A stretch of DNA of 48,174 nucleotides from an uncultured Chryseobacterium sp. (GTDB lineage Bacteria > Bacteroidota > Bacteroidia > Flavobacteriales > Weeksellaceae). The stretch is from the NCBI RefSeq assembly GCF_913776365.1, contig NZ_CAJYMO010000037.1, forward strand, positions 1 through 48,174, in the 5' to 3' direction. The notes under the pieces were generated by a model. That model was not told the DNA's origin. It saw only the letters and a program-made list of their open reading frames with translations, and did not search any database. The translations under genes were made by a program, and so were the position numbers. Shown piece after piece: positions 16,022 to 24,613 of the stretch (positions within the stretch are counted from its first letter, which is position 1; every line of letters begins with the position of its first letter).

Positions 16022-17728
16022 CTACATTTTTTTTATACTTGATATTTTTATGCCATATACGGCCTGTGTATCATATTGAAAAGCAGTGGCAAAAACTTTG
16101 AATCGTACAGGGAGATCCTGCGTATTATCAATAACATTGGTAGCAACACTCATGCTGCCATCATCTTTATAGATAGCCGTTGTGACAAAATTGGCTTTTT
16201 TAATAATGACAAATTTCATCATTTCATTATTGCCCATATTAACAGTTCCTATTCCACCTGTTGAAAAGGTTACAACACCACCACTGTTATTGGTAGTGGT
16301 AACAGCACCTGCAATTCTTTCTGTAGACAAACCAGCAGCAGCAGATGCTGTTATTCCAAATCCTATAGCCCCACCAAAAGGATTGAAATTTAGGCCTACT
16401 CTACTTGCACTCCCTTCAATAATAAAATCATCTGTTGCCATTAAAAAAGATTGCATATAATAGGCTATTAAAACTGCATTAAAGTTTTGTCCTACGTAAT
16501 TGTATAGATCCTGATCAAATCCTATACTCAGTTCATTGTAATCTCTTACAAATTCTTTGTCAAAAGATAAATTTCCCATAGTGACTCTGGACCACGTATT
16601 TCCACTGATATCAATTTCTGTCACTGTGGTACTGTCTACCACTCTAAATATTTCCGATGTAATATATTCTGCAATACCATTTGACAATTTTACTTTATAA
16701 TCTCCGTTAGAATAAGTGCTTAGATTGAAAGAAAAATTAAGCATATTGGAATTCATTAGGTTGACTTTCGAATTATTGATTATTTCAACAACCGTACCTG
16801 CCGAGTTTATAATTCTAAGAGAGAAATTATTTGGATTTAAATTAAGATTGGATCCAATAAGAGTAATGATTGTTATATTATTAGAATTAGCGGATTTGGA
16901 TACAACTCCAGGAAAAATTAATCCCACACTCATCGTATTGGTAGTCCAGCCACCGTTCATACTGGTTTTCCAAGCTGTTTTTTCCGCATCGGACAAGAGA
17001 GCAGGCATATTGAGGAAGGGCTGCTTGCCATTGGATTTTCCTACCTGTCCGGCAGCATTCTGGGTAAGCAGTGATGAAAAAGCAGAATTGGCGGAAACGT
17101 CATTCAATCCGGTCACGGCATAATTCTGTCCTGCCGTGTTCATTGCCCAGGCTGCTCCCAGGGTCAACCCTGCGCCTGTTACGGATGTAAGCGATGAATT
17201 GGCCACGTTTTTCCCCAGGTCGCCTGCTGCTTTCGGACTTCCGTCTGCCATCAACACATAATTGGAATTGAAATACGGCGAGCCAACTTTCGGGTAATAT
17301 TTGCCGTCGCTCTGCTCTTTGGTGTAAGAGGTTCCGGAAACGGGATTCCCATCATCATCTTCGCTGTCATTGGTGGCCATATTCTCCGGGATTTCACCTA
17401 CGCCCAGTGTATTTTTCCAGGCTTCAATATGCTGAACCGACAGGCCGGACGCGTCTTTGTTCGCTTTTACAGCATCCAGGAGACTGATGCCCAGCTTATT
17501 TTTCCAGTTCTCTGTTTCGGTGATGTTGCTGCCGTCTTTTACGGCGAAATACTGCAGGGACGATGCTTCTGCTTTTTTGGTCAGTGCATTTTCAAGCCCT
17601 TCCACCGCAGCCATGGGCACCAGGTCTTTTTTATGGTAATAGCTGTCTATCCAAGCCCAGAATTGCTCCTGCTCAGGCTTCAGGCCGGTGGAAAACCAGC
17701 CTTTTAATATCGATTTGTCTGTAGTCAT
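16022..17728 (-). CDS. Tail fibre / receptor-binding protein 1
   Basis: This 568-residue protein is the last gene of the structural operon. Residues 1-195 are almost identical to fibre 2 and begin with a baseplate-end motif, EQFWAWIDSYYHKKDLVP, followed by TENWKNKLG-type repeats. Residues about 235-365 are shared instead with fibre 3 (EKTAWKTSMNGGWTTNTMSV, GSNLNLNPNNFSLRI) and look like an Ig/IPT-like domain. The C-terminal 200 residues are unique, glycine- and alanine-rich, and should bind the target surface. Function is inferred from position and architecture. Confidence 0.75.
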   Translation of the reverse strand: MTTDKSILKGWFSTGLKPEQEQFWAWIDSYYHKKDLVPMAAVEGLENALTKKAEASSLQYFAVKDGSNITETENWKNKLGISLLDAVKANKDASGLSVQHIEAWKNTLGVGEIPENMATNDSEDDDGNPVSGTSYTKEQSDGKYYPKVGSPYFNSNYVLMADGSPKAAGDLGKNVANSSLTSVTGAGLTLGAAWAMNTAGQNYAVTGLNDVSANSAFSSLLTQNAAGQVGKSNGKQPFLNMPALLSDAEKTAWKTSMNGGWTTNTMSVGLIFPGVVSKSANSNNITIITLIGSNLNLNPNNFSLRIINSAGTVVEIINNSKVNLMNSNMLNFSFNLSTYSNGDYKVKLSNGIAEYITSEIFRVVDSTTVTEIDISGNTWSRVTMGNLSFDKEFVRDYNELSIGFDQDLYNYVGQNFNAVLIAYYMQSFLMATDDFIIEGSASRVGLNFNPFGGAIGFGITASAAAGLSTERIAGAVTTTNNSGGVVTFSTGGIGTVNMGNNEMMKFVIIKKANFVTTAIYKDDGSMSVATNVIDNTQDLPVRFKVFATAFQYDTQAVYGIKISSIKKM

Positions 17729-17812
17729 AATATAGGTAAATTTTCTGATTGTAGATAAAGCTGTTGTAAAGCATTACAGGTTTTACGGAAATCAGATAAA
17801 GGATCTGAAATT

Positions 17813-19528
17813 TTAGATATAAGTCCTCTTTTTTATCTGTGTAGCCGCAGTTGCAAGGGCTGCAGGATTGCCTGCTTTTGTAAATGAAATCAGCAATTTC
17901 AAAGGGTTTCCTGTGGTATTATTGAAAGTTCCTGCATACAGCAGGCTACTATCTGAGGATTTGTATAAAATCAGTTTATAACGGGTTCCTCTTTTCTGAA
18001 TGGACACCTGCAGGGTAATGGATTTCTGTTCCCCTGAATATGAATTTACGGTATACCCGACAGTGTTGGTTGCCCCGGACATAATCCTCAGGGCACTCCC
18101 GTCTATATAGCCCAATCCCTGTGCCGACGGTGTCCCTCCTGCCCCTACATGTATATTTGCGCCGTCGAAAGACAGTCCTGCCATACAGCTAATGAATCTG
18201 TTCATCCATCCTGCACCTGAATTTTGTCCTACAAATACGGCAGATATACTGAATACGATATCGTAATCCGAGGTAGCCGGGAGCGGATTTGCGCTCACGA
18301 TAGAAGCCGAAGCACCATCACCCTCGCCGGTTACCGAAAATGTTCCCGAAGTATAGGTGGCTGAAGACATCCCGTTGTTGGTTAATACCAGTTCATTATT
18401 GGGAATGGCCTGTTCTGAGAAACTGTTGTACGCGGTAATGCTTACTTCTCCCAGGATTACCAGTTTCCTGATGACTTTCAAGGTGTATTCTCCCGTCATA
18501 AAAGTATATGAAGATTCAAAATGAAAGCTTACGGCCAGCTCGCTGTTGCTGTTTACGGAATAAGAAGTTACATCGAACGCCGTATCGGGAACCGGGTTTC
18601 CGTCCGGGCCTATCAGCTCCATGGTTACCTGATCCAGGCCCTGAAGCTTGCTGATATTCAGTCCGTATATGGTGATCACAGAATCCGCAGTCCCATTGAT
18701 AAAGTTGCCGTCCATTACTGTTACCAGCTGTAAATAGGTATTGGCGACATCTGTATTCATCTTTGAAATCCAATCGTTTCGCTGGGTTACATTCATATAG
18801 TCCGGAAGCTTCATGAATAACTGCGTAAGACTGGCGTATCCCAGCTGTCCGGAACTGTTCTGGACCAGCATGTTCGTAAAAGAAGATTCATTTACTTTAT
18901 TGGTCAATCCGGTAATGCTGAAGGCCTGCCCGGCTGTATTCCAGGTATAGGCTGCTCCCAGTGTCATGCCGGCTCCTGCTATGGAAGTAAGGGAAGTATT
19001 GGCAATATTTTTTCCCAGATCGCCTGCCGCTTTCGGGGTTCCGTCTGCCATCAACACATAATTGGAATTGAAATACGGCGAACTTACTTTCGGGTAATAT
19101 TTCCCGTCGCTCTGCTCTTTGGTGTAAGAGGTCCCGGAAACAGGATTACCGTCATCGTCTTCACCGTCATTTGTGGCCATATTTTCCGGAATTTCACCTA
19201 CGCCCAGCTTATTTTTCCAGGACTCGATGTTCTGAACGGACAATCCGGAAGCGTCCTTGTTGGCTTTCAAGGAATCCAGAAGGTTAACGCCCAGCTTATT
19301 TTTCCAGTTCTCCGTTTCAGTGATGTTGCTGCCGTCTTTTACGGCGAAATACTGCAGGGACGATGCTTCTGCTTTTTTGGTAAGGGCATTTTCCAGCCCA
19401 TCCACGGCAGCCATAGGCACCAGGTCTTTTTTATGGTGGTAGCTGTCGATCCAGGCCCAGAACTGCTCCTGTTCAGGTTTCAGTCCGGTAGAAAACCAGC
19501 TTTTTAATATTGATTTATCTGTACTCAT
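17813..19528 (-). CDS. Tail fibre / receptor-binding protein 2
   Basis: The product has 571 residues, with an N-terminal ~195-residue attachment and shaft region nearly identical to fibre 1. The match holds at DNA level too: 17521-17580 and 19321-19380 are the same 60 bp. The middle keeps the motif RNDWISKMN and an Ig-like stretch with low similarity. The C-terminal region (about 400-571) is a predicted lectin-like beta-sandwich (SDYDIVFSISAVFVG, SALRIMSGATNTVGY). It probably gives the particle a second host specificity. It lies 84 bp upstream of fibre 1. Confidence 0.75.
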   Translation of the reverse strand: MSTDKSILKSWFSTGLKPEQEQFWAWIDSYHHKKDLVPMAAVDGLENALTKKAEASSLQYFAVKDGSNITETENWKNKLGVNLLDSLKANKDASGLSVQNIESWKNKLGVGEIPENMATNDGEDDDGNPVSGTSYTKEQSDGKYYPKVSSPYFNSNYVLMADGTPKAAGDLGKNIANTSLTSIAGAGMTLGAAYTWNTAGQAFSITGLTNKVNESSFTNMLVQNSSGQLGYASLTQLFMKLPDYMNVTQRNDWISKMNTDVANTYLQLVTVMDGNFINGTADSVITIYGLNISKLQGLDQVTMELIGPDGNPVPDTAFDVTSYSVNSNSELAVSFHFESSYTFMTGEYTLKVIRKLVILGEVSITAYNSFSEQAIPNNELVLTNNGMSSATYTSGTFSVTGEGDGASASIVSANPLPATSDYDIVFSISAVFVGQNSGAGWMNRFISCMAGLSFDGANIHVGAGGTPSAQGLGYIDGSALRIMSGATNTVGYTVNSYSGEQKSITLQVSIQKRGTRYKLILYKSSDSSLLYAGTFNNTTGNPLKLLISFTKAGNPAALATAATQIKKRTYI

Positions 19529-19542
19529 AGTTTCTACTTTTG

Positions 19543-20337
19543 TTAGGAAGGGTCAAATTCAATGAAGCGGATAACCCGGTACGGCTGGAGGTTGTTGTGA
19601 GGCATATCACCACCTGTAGGGTTTAATTGCAAAGCATTTCCGCCATCTCTAGGTGCTGTCGTATTATCTGATTTACCTCCTCTCACCTCCCCATAATTCC
19701 TGACAAAGCTATGAGAGTGACTTGGCATTTCAGGAATTGTTAATTTATGGGTTCTTGTACCTGCCTCTTTTCCAACATATCCAAAATCATTATCACCCTC
19801 TATCCAGCCTACCGGAACACGCCCTTTAAGGTCTGTACATTCTTTCCAGCCTGTCGGAATGGGTACCGTAGCCGGCTTGTTCCAGATGGCAATCATGCCG
19901 ACAGGAATCGGTGAAGGTTTGTTTTCCAGTGCAGTGATCCGGGCTTCAACATCATCCTTGAATTGCCGGATCTGTACCGTAGGGAAAACCCTTCTGAAAT
20001 CTGTCCACGGATAATTGGTTACACTGGAACCGAAGGTGGCGAATCTCTTATAGAGTACTTTTTTGCTTTCCCCGCTTTCGAAAATCCGGCTTTCCTGATC
20101 TTCTGAAATAATTACGGTAGAACCCAACAGGCCGCCGCGGAATTCCAGGATTTCGCCGTTGATGTAAACAACACCGTCCGTAACGGTACTTCCGGTAAGG
20201 GCACACCCTGAGATAATGGCGAAATTACCGGCCATTTCTCCTAATGCATTGAACAGCGAGTAAGCGGCCTGCATGCCGTCCAGTATATTGGTAGAAAGGG
20301 GAAATCCCCCGATCTGGTTAAAATCAAATCTATTCAT
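19543..20337 (-). CDS. Tail-collar-domain fibre or tip protein
   Basis: This 264-residue protein holds a phage tail-collar domain: IPVGMIAIWNKP, PTGWKECTDLKGRVPVG, and the histidine motifs HSHSF and MPHNNLQPYRVI near the C-terminus, which chelate metal in long-tail-fibre tips. The N-terminal half (residues 1-130) is a baseplate-side domain. Its ATG overlaps the stop of the preceding gene by 4 bp, so the two are translationally coupled. It probably links the fibres to the baseplate wedge or forms a short fibre. Confidence 0.8.
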   Translation of the reverse strand: MNRFDFNQIGGFPLSTNILDGMQAAYSLFNALGEMAGNFAIISGCALTGSTVTDGVVYINGEILEFRGGLLGSTVIISEDQESRIFESGESKKVLYKRFATFGSSVTNYPWTDFRRVFPTVQIRQFKDDVEARITALENKPSPIPVGMIAIWNKPATVPIPTGWKECTDLKGRVPVGWIEGDNDFGYVGKEAGTRTHKLTIPEMPSHSHSFVRNYGEVRGGKSDNTTAPRDGGNALQLNPTGGDMPHNNLQPYRVIRFIEFDPS

Positions 20338-20795
20338 GAGTAGGTCTCAATTTTATAGCGTTTAGACGCCAGTTTGTAAAAATTAATGGTTTTCTTCATT
20401 TTATATTCATCGTAGAGAAGGCCCTGTGGCACTTCCACCACGAAATCCACTCCGGTATCCGCATAATCAGAATCCTGGTAGAGGTAGATGGTTCCCAGAA
20501 ACCTGGGCTGTACGTTCTGCAGGTAGATGTACTGATATTTGTTCTGGTTTCCTTCCGAGATCCGGATCCGTTTTTCCTCAGCATCAAAACTATGGTTGAG
20601 CGCCGCCCGCAGGTAGCAGACCTGGCTGTTGTGTGTCAGCCTGTACAGGTTGTCGGTACGGGCAGCATTCCATACATCATAGAGATCGGCGACAGGAAAG
20701 CAAAGCGATTTCACCCATGCGATCATCCTGGCCTGGCGCAGAAACGGAGGCAGCATCCGCACCGGCAGCTTTGTAAAATCAACATTATACCACAT
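20334..20795 (-). CDS. gpI-like baseplate wedge / tail protein
   Basis: This 153-residue protein lies between baseplate J and the collar protein, the slot occupied by gpI in P2-like tails. The N-terminal segment PVRMLPPFLRQARMIAWVKSL followed by the helix VADLYDVWNAARTDNLYRL fits a small wedge protein, and the rest is beta-rich. It overlaps the J gene by 11 bp and the collar gene by 4 bp. The assignment rests on gene order more than on motifs. Confidence 0.6.
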   Translation of the reverse strand: MWYNVDFTKLPVRMLPPFLRQARMIAWVKSLCFPVADLYDVWNAARTDNLYRLTHNSQVCYLRAALNHSFDAEEKRIRISEGNQNKYQYIYLQNVQPRFLGTIYLYQDSDYADTGVDFVVEVPQGLLYDEYKMKKTINFYKLASKRYKIETYS

Positions 20796-21723
20796 ATTCT
20801 ATCGTGCTTGCATTTTCCAGTTGTTGCTGATACCCGGGATCTCCGGAATTCAGATCGTCGGCAAACAATACTTTAAAGTATCCTGAGCTTGGTATTTTTT
20901 TAACGTCCAGGCCGGTAAATGTCCCGTATACGCCTGATGTCGAATCGATCCACCGGGTAGAGGCACCGAGGATGTGAGGAATTTCCACCCCTTCTATTTT
21001 CTGCAGCCTGTCGGTCAGGTGGGCCAGTACCAGCTCCCCGTTGAACGGAAGGTCTTTCATATATTGCCTGATGGCTTCCTTTACAGGCTGTTCTCCTCCT
21101 CCTCCGCCGGCCCCTGTCTGGATGCGGGTTCCATTAGCGTCCAGTACCAACGGATTACGGTAGATCTTCAGCTGGAGCTTCAGGATATCCGGTTCGTAAT
21201 TGAGTACCGTAATCCGTACGCCGGCATCCTTGATTTCATTGATATAGGTTTCAAAATTGATTTTCTGATCATTGGGGATCGGGCTGAGTTCCTTGTTGGT
21301 TTCGGTGGCAATCTTGATGATCAGCCGGCTTTCGCCCTGGGCTTCGGTAACGGCAGAATATTTTATGACCTTTGAGTTGCTGATCTGATCTTCGCTAGCC
21401 GGGATGAATGAATCGGTCTGTATATCGTAATATTCTGTCCTGAACACATCGCTGCCTTCCACAAGGTCAAAACCATGCTGGAATGCAAGGGCTTTATTCC
21501 GGTACCACCTCAGCGAGTGAGGCTTCAGCTGGGCAAGGGCCTCATCCACTTCTTCTTTGTGCTTGTCAAAAAGCGTTTCAAGCGTCCAGACGGCTACTGC
21601 AACGATGTAGATCCAGAGCTGCCATACTGCTGTTTTACTGTTGGAGGTAAGACCACTGAGTGCCGGTTCCGTGTTTTTGGCAAAGGTGATTCTTTCCTGT
21701 ATGTCTTCTATTTTTCGTGCCAT
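20785..21723 (-). CDS. Baseplate J-like wedge protein
   Basis: The product has 312 residues. The N-terminal helical segment (LTSNSKTAVWQLWIYIVAVAVWTLETLFD), the internal loop with a polyglycine turn (TGAGGGGGEQPV, near residue 205) and the C-terminal SGYFKVLFADDLN fit the gpJ / T4 gp6 family that builds the iris of the baseplate. Its neighbours gp25-like and gpI-like proteins support this. It is translated with a 4-bp gap after the LysM-like gene. Confidence 0.82.
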   Translation of the reverse strand: MARKIEDIQERITFAKNTEPALSGLTSNSKTAVWQLWIYIVAVAVWTLETLFDKHKEEVDEALAQLKPHSLRWYRNKALAFQHGFDLVEGSDVFRTEYYDIQTDSFIPASEDQISNSKVIKYSAVTEAQGESRLIIKIATETNKELSPIPNDQKINFETYINEIKDAGVRITVLNYEPDILKLQLKIYRNPLVLDANGTRIQTGAGGGGGEQPVKEAIRQYMKDLPFNGELVLAHLTDRLQKIEGVEIPHILGASTRWIDSTSGVYGTFTGLDVKKIPSSGYFKVLFADDLNSGDPGYQQQLENASTIEYVV

Positions 21724-21727
21724 TATT

Positions 21728-22033
21728 TTATTTTACTATAAAGTTTTTCTTGATGATCCAATATCCGATACCTTCCGGTTCGGGCTCTATATGGGAAAGG
21801 TCCACAGCGGTTGCCGGAACGGAGCTGTTGCTCTGCAGGCTGTACAGCACAAGGCGGTTCATCTCCTTGTCCGTAAATACCTTGATAACTTTCCCCGGCT
21901 CTATATCTTCCGTTACGGACCTGCTGTTCAGCATGGCCAGATCCATGGCGTATACTGCGGTTCCGTACAGATAGATGGAAATATCTTCCCAGATCTGCTG
22001 TTCGTATACTTTAAAATCAGCTGTATTTTCCAT
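21728..22033 (-). CDS. LysM / gpX-like baseplate protein
   Basis: The 101-residue product contains one LysM-like unit (DISIYLYGTAVYAMDLAMLN..IEPGKVIKVF, residues 17-52), as in P2 gpX or the LysM adaptor next to tail hubs, where it binds the tube-hub complex rather than peptidoglycan. The C-terminal part is strand-rich. It overlaps the end of the gp25-like gene by 17 bp. Confidence 0.6.
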   Translation of the reverse strand: MENTADFKVYEQQIWEDISIYLYGTAVYAMDLAMLNSRSVTEDIEPGKVIKVFTDKEMNRLVLYSLQSNSSVPATAVDLSHIEPEPEGIGYWIIKKNFIVK

Positions 22034-22298
22034 TGATTTCTATTCCTGTTTCCGTTAGTCTCAATTTTTCGATACTGAATCCGTCTGCCTGCATCTGTAC
22101 CCTGATGTTACGCTCCAGCAGCACATTAATACTGCCGTTTCTGGATTTCCCTATGTCGCAGCCGGTCTCCGGAAACTGTTTCCATTCTCCCTGTTTGCTG
22201 AGCAGTACAAGCTCTACGGCCTGCGATTCGCTTGCTCCCGTGACGAAGTCCCCTTCGGCAATCTCCAGATCATATTCGTTTAAAATAAAATCTCTCAT
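22017..22298 (-). CDS. gp25/gpW-like baseplate wedge protein
   Basis: The 93-residue product has the family pattern: an acidic GDFVTG turn, a long helix (SQAVELVLLSKQGEW), then the Pro-Glu-x-Gly motif as FPETGCDIG, and a beta C-terminus. T4 gp25 nucleates sheath assembly at the baseplate. Position between spike and baseplate J is as in contractile tails. Confidence 0.8.
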   Translation of the reverse strand: MRDFILNEYDLEIAEGDFVTGASESQAVELVLLSKQGEWKQFPETGCDIGKSRNGSINVLLERNIRVQMQADGFSIEKLRLTETGIEINGKYS

Positions 22299-22299
22299 T

Positions 22300-22503
22300 T
22301 TATATTATTTTTCCTGCTGTTAACGGTCCTCCGTTAGGCGGACAAGTACCTGTAACCACCGCAGCGTTCAGTTCATCAATAACCGCCTTTGCAATGGCTC
22401 CGGCTATTTTCTCGAGTGAGCTGTCGGGGTTATCTGTTTCATTGCGGCATGTTTCCATGGCCTCTTTTATGGTCTTTTTAAGTCTCTGTTCTGAAATAGC
22501 CAT
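22300..22503 (-). CDS. Small baseplate-region protein of unknown function
   Basis: The 67-residue product has a charged N-terminal helix (LKKTIKEAMETCRNE), an Ala-rich second helix and a Gly/Pro-rich end (CPPNGGPLTAGKI). It lies between the spike and gp25-like genes with 1-3 bp gaps, so it is certainly in the operon. It may be a small spike partner or an adaptor. No family is recognised. Confidence 0.6.
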   Translation of the reverse strand: MAISEQRLKKTIKEAMETCRNETDNPDSSLEKIAGAIAKAVIDELNAAVVTGTCPPNGGPLTAGKII

Positions 22504-22506
22504 AGG

Positions 22507-22983
22507 TTAGTCTTTTAAAAAATTTTTAAACCGGTTCTGGATCGCCTGGAACTTAAAGTCATTGACCAGCTGTATCGTACTTCCGGTGTTGGTGGTAAAT
22601 TTCATACTGCGGATTTCCAGGATCAGGTCTTCCATCAGGGCCTTTAAAGTTTCTGATTCTTTTTTCAGAAGGAATCCGTCCTTATCAATGCGGAACTCCA
22701 CATTCTCTATCCGTACCCGGAACTGTTTCAGCTGGGAATAATTGACGACGCATGCGGTCTGCTTGCTGATAAAAACGACGCAAACCAAGGAGCCCTTTAC
22801 GGGCTCCAGATACATTGATCCGTTTGCGTCATCAGTTACCAGGTAGGCATCCAGAATATCTGCGCTTCCGTCCAGAGGGCGGAGGTCTGCAGTCTTGTTT
22901 TCCGCGTCTACTTCCAGCACCTCACAGATTTTTGCATAGATTTCGTCTCCTGTAGCGGCCAAAGCCTGAATTATATCTTTCAT
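22507..22983 (-). CDS. gpV-like baseplate spike protein
   Basis: This 158-residue protein has an OB-fold-like N-terminal half (ICEVLEVDAENKTADLRPLDG, then LEPVKGSLVCVVFIS) followed by a strand-rich C-terminal shaft (VEFRIDKDGFLLKK). This is the layout of gpV / gp5 C-terminal spikes that pierce the target envelope. It overlaps the hub gene by 4 bp. The sharp tip is probably its C-terminal part or the small 67-residue neighbour. Confidence 0.72.
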   Translation of the reverse strand: MKDIIQALAATGDEIYAKICEVLEVDAENKTADLRPLDGSADILDAYLVTDDANGSMYLEPVKGSLVCVVFISKQTACVVNYSQLKQFRVRIENVEFRIDKDGFLLKKESETLKALMEDLILEIRSMKFTTNTGSTIQLVNDFKFQAIQNRFKNFLKD

Positions 22984-23957
22984 GGTGATAAAGGCTGTCC
23001 CAATTCGATGTTCTGGCGGTAACCGTTTACCCCGAATGAGATTTCATTTTTTCTGATTAAATACACTCCTTTCTTCCGTTCCGCCGGAGAAATCTCAACA
23101 ATGTCGCAGATGTTCACTTCGGGCTGGCCGAAGGTTTCAAAAGATCCTTTCAGGCCTCCTTCCTTGTATCTGTCCAGCGACTGCTTTGCATATTTCCTGA
23201 GTTCCTCCTCACTGAGCCCGTCGATCCGGATTTTAATGACATCCCCGTCCTTGTCTCCCAGTTCCACGGTTTTCTTACGGTGTTTATTATCGAAACTCAT
23301 CGCTTCCACCTTCGCCTTGATTTCTTCCCTTTCCCGGTATTCGAAGTTTTCGGAAATGATGTTTTTCCCGTACATGAACCGGTACTTTTGCCGGTGATCC
23401 AGCGGATACACCAGTCCTACATACAGCACATTTTCTCCGTCGATGGTCCTGAAATAAGAGTTAAGCATGTATTTCTCCTTCAGCTCCTGAAGTTCATCGG
23501 CGATCGTTGCTTTCGAGGTCCGGTAATTCCCTACTTTCAGTGTATCATCCACCAGCCTGAAACGAATTTTCGTATCCTTCAGAATATGCTCCATCACATC
23601 CTTGAGCAGCGCGTTTCTGAAAGCTTTCGGCTGTATTTTCTTCTGCTTGAGGAGAAACATGCTGTCTTCACATTTAATAACCACCGGAGTCCTGGCATCC
23701 ACCGTCTTGATAAAACCGGTAAACCTGAGTTTCAGTTCATCATCATATCCCAGTTCCACCGTTACCTTATCCCCTCTTTTAAGGGGCGTCCTGAAATTAT
23801 CATTGGCAAGCCCCTGCCATACAATTTTTTTGGGTAAGGTAAGTTCACAGGTATTGGTAAGGCTGGTGATGTCCTGTACAATAGAACAGTTGTTCAGCGA
23901 TCTGAAGACCCATATTTTTTCACCTTCAATGGTAATCTTACTTTTCAACTTTAACAT
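22980..23957 (-). CDS. Tail hub protein (gpD / VgrG N-terminal-like)
   Basis: This 325-residue protein has the hub pattern: an N-terminal beta domain with NNCSIVQDITSLTNTCELTLPKK, PLKRGDKVTVELGY and LRFTGFI, a middle region with a KDVMEHIL helix, and a C-terminal PEVNICDIVEISPAERKKGVYLI barrel. Members form the trimeric platform between tube and spike. It overlaps both neighbours (DUF6046-like by 20 bp, spike by 4 bp). Confidence 0.8.
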   Translation of the reverse strand: MLKLKSKITIEGEKIWVFRSLNNCSIVQDITSLTNTCELTLPKKIVWQGLANDNFRTPLKRGDKVTVELGYDDELKLRFTGFIKTVDARTPVVIKCEDSMFLLKQKKIQPKAFRNALLKDVMEHILKDTKIRFRLVDDTLKVGNYRTSKATIADELQELKEKYMLNSYFRTIDGENVLYVGLVYPLDHRQKYRFMYGKNIISENFEYREREEIKAKVEAMSFDNKHRKKTVELGDKDGDVIKIRIDGLSEEELRKYAKQSLDRYKEGGLKGSFETFGQPEVNICDIVEISPAERKKGVYLIRKNEISFGVNGYRQNIELGQPLSP

Positions 23958-24612
23958 CGTTCTCTTCTTTTAATTTGATCTCATAAGCATAATCAGACAG
24001 CATCTCGATCTTGATGCTCTGCCGGTTCCCGAAAGTTTCCTGTTCCATGGCGTATGACTTGACGACAGCGGACTGTATATCAAAGATGGACAGAAAAGCA
24101 GACTGCACGATAAGGGTCTCCTCAGAAGCCAGGATCTTGTGGAAATTCTGTACAGCTTCCAGAGGATAGTCTGCAGAGGCACTCAATGCCCTGGTCCCCA
24201 ACCCTGTCAACGATGGTACATACATATCCAGGAAATTGGTAATCCCTACCATAATGCTGATGTTGTAATCGCCTTTGCTGATGTACTCCTTGATGGTTCC
24301 GTCCCTGCCCTGCAAAGCCGTCGTCACAATATTCTTCTCCTGATTCACGGTGATGATACATTCTGCAAATTCAAAGGTCTCATTATCCTTATTCTTGATG
24401 ATCAGGCTGGAAAGCGTGGGCACTCCCATCTGGTCTTCTGTAAGCAGGTTCCTTTCGGTACTGTCTGAAATACTGCCAAAGGAAGGCTGCATGCTGTCTT
24501 TTGAGGCCAGGGGCTTTGAGGTCTGCATCCCGAACCGGTAAGAAAGGTTGACGCCTGCGCTTTTCACCGTATTTTCCGCTGGCGGAAACTGAAATGATGT
24601 AAACTTTTCCAT
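23938..24612 (-). CDS. Conserved Bacteroidota tail protein (DUF6046-like)
   Basis: ATG 24612 (MEKFTSFQFPP) is preferred because it lies 1 bp after the tape-measure stop; the longer frame would overlap that gene by 38 bp. The product has 224 residues, with central PTLSSLIIKN..FEFAECIITVNQEKNIVTT and a C-terminal beta segment ESLIKIEML-like (RQSIKIEMLSDYAYEI). It resembles the Bacteroidota phage tail protein DUF6046. Placement between tape measure and hub suggests a baseplate hub adaptor such as gp53/gp48-like proteins. Confidence 0.6.
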   Translation of the reverse strand: MEKFTSFQFPPAENTVKSAGVNLSYRFGMQTSKPLASKDSMQPSFGSISDSTERNLLTEDQMGVPTLSSLIIKNKDNETFEFAECIITVNQEKNIVTTALQGRDGTIKEYISKGDYNISIMVGITNFLDMYVPSLTGLGTRALSASADYPLEAVQNFHKILASEETLIVQSAFLSIFDIQSAVVKSYAMEQETFGNRQSIKIEMLSDYAYEIKLKEENDVKVEK

Positions 24613-24613
24613 A

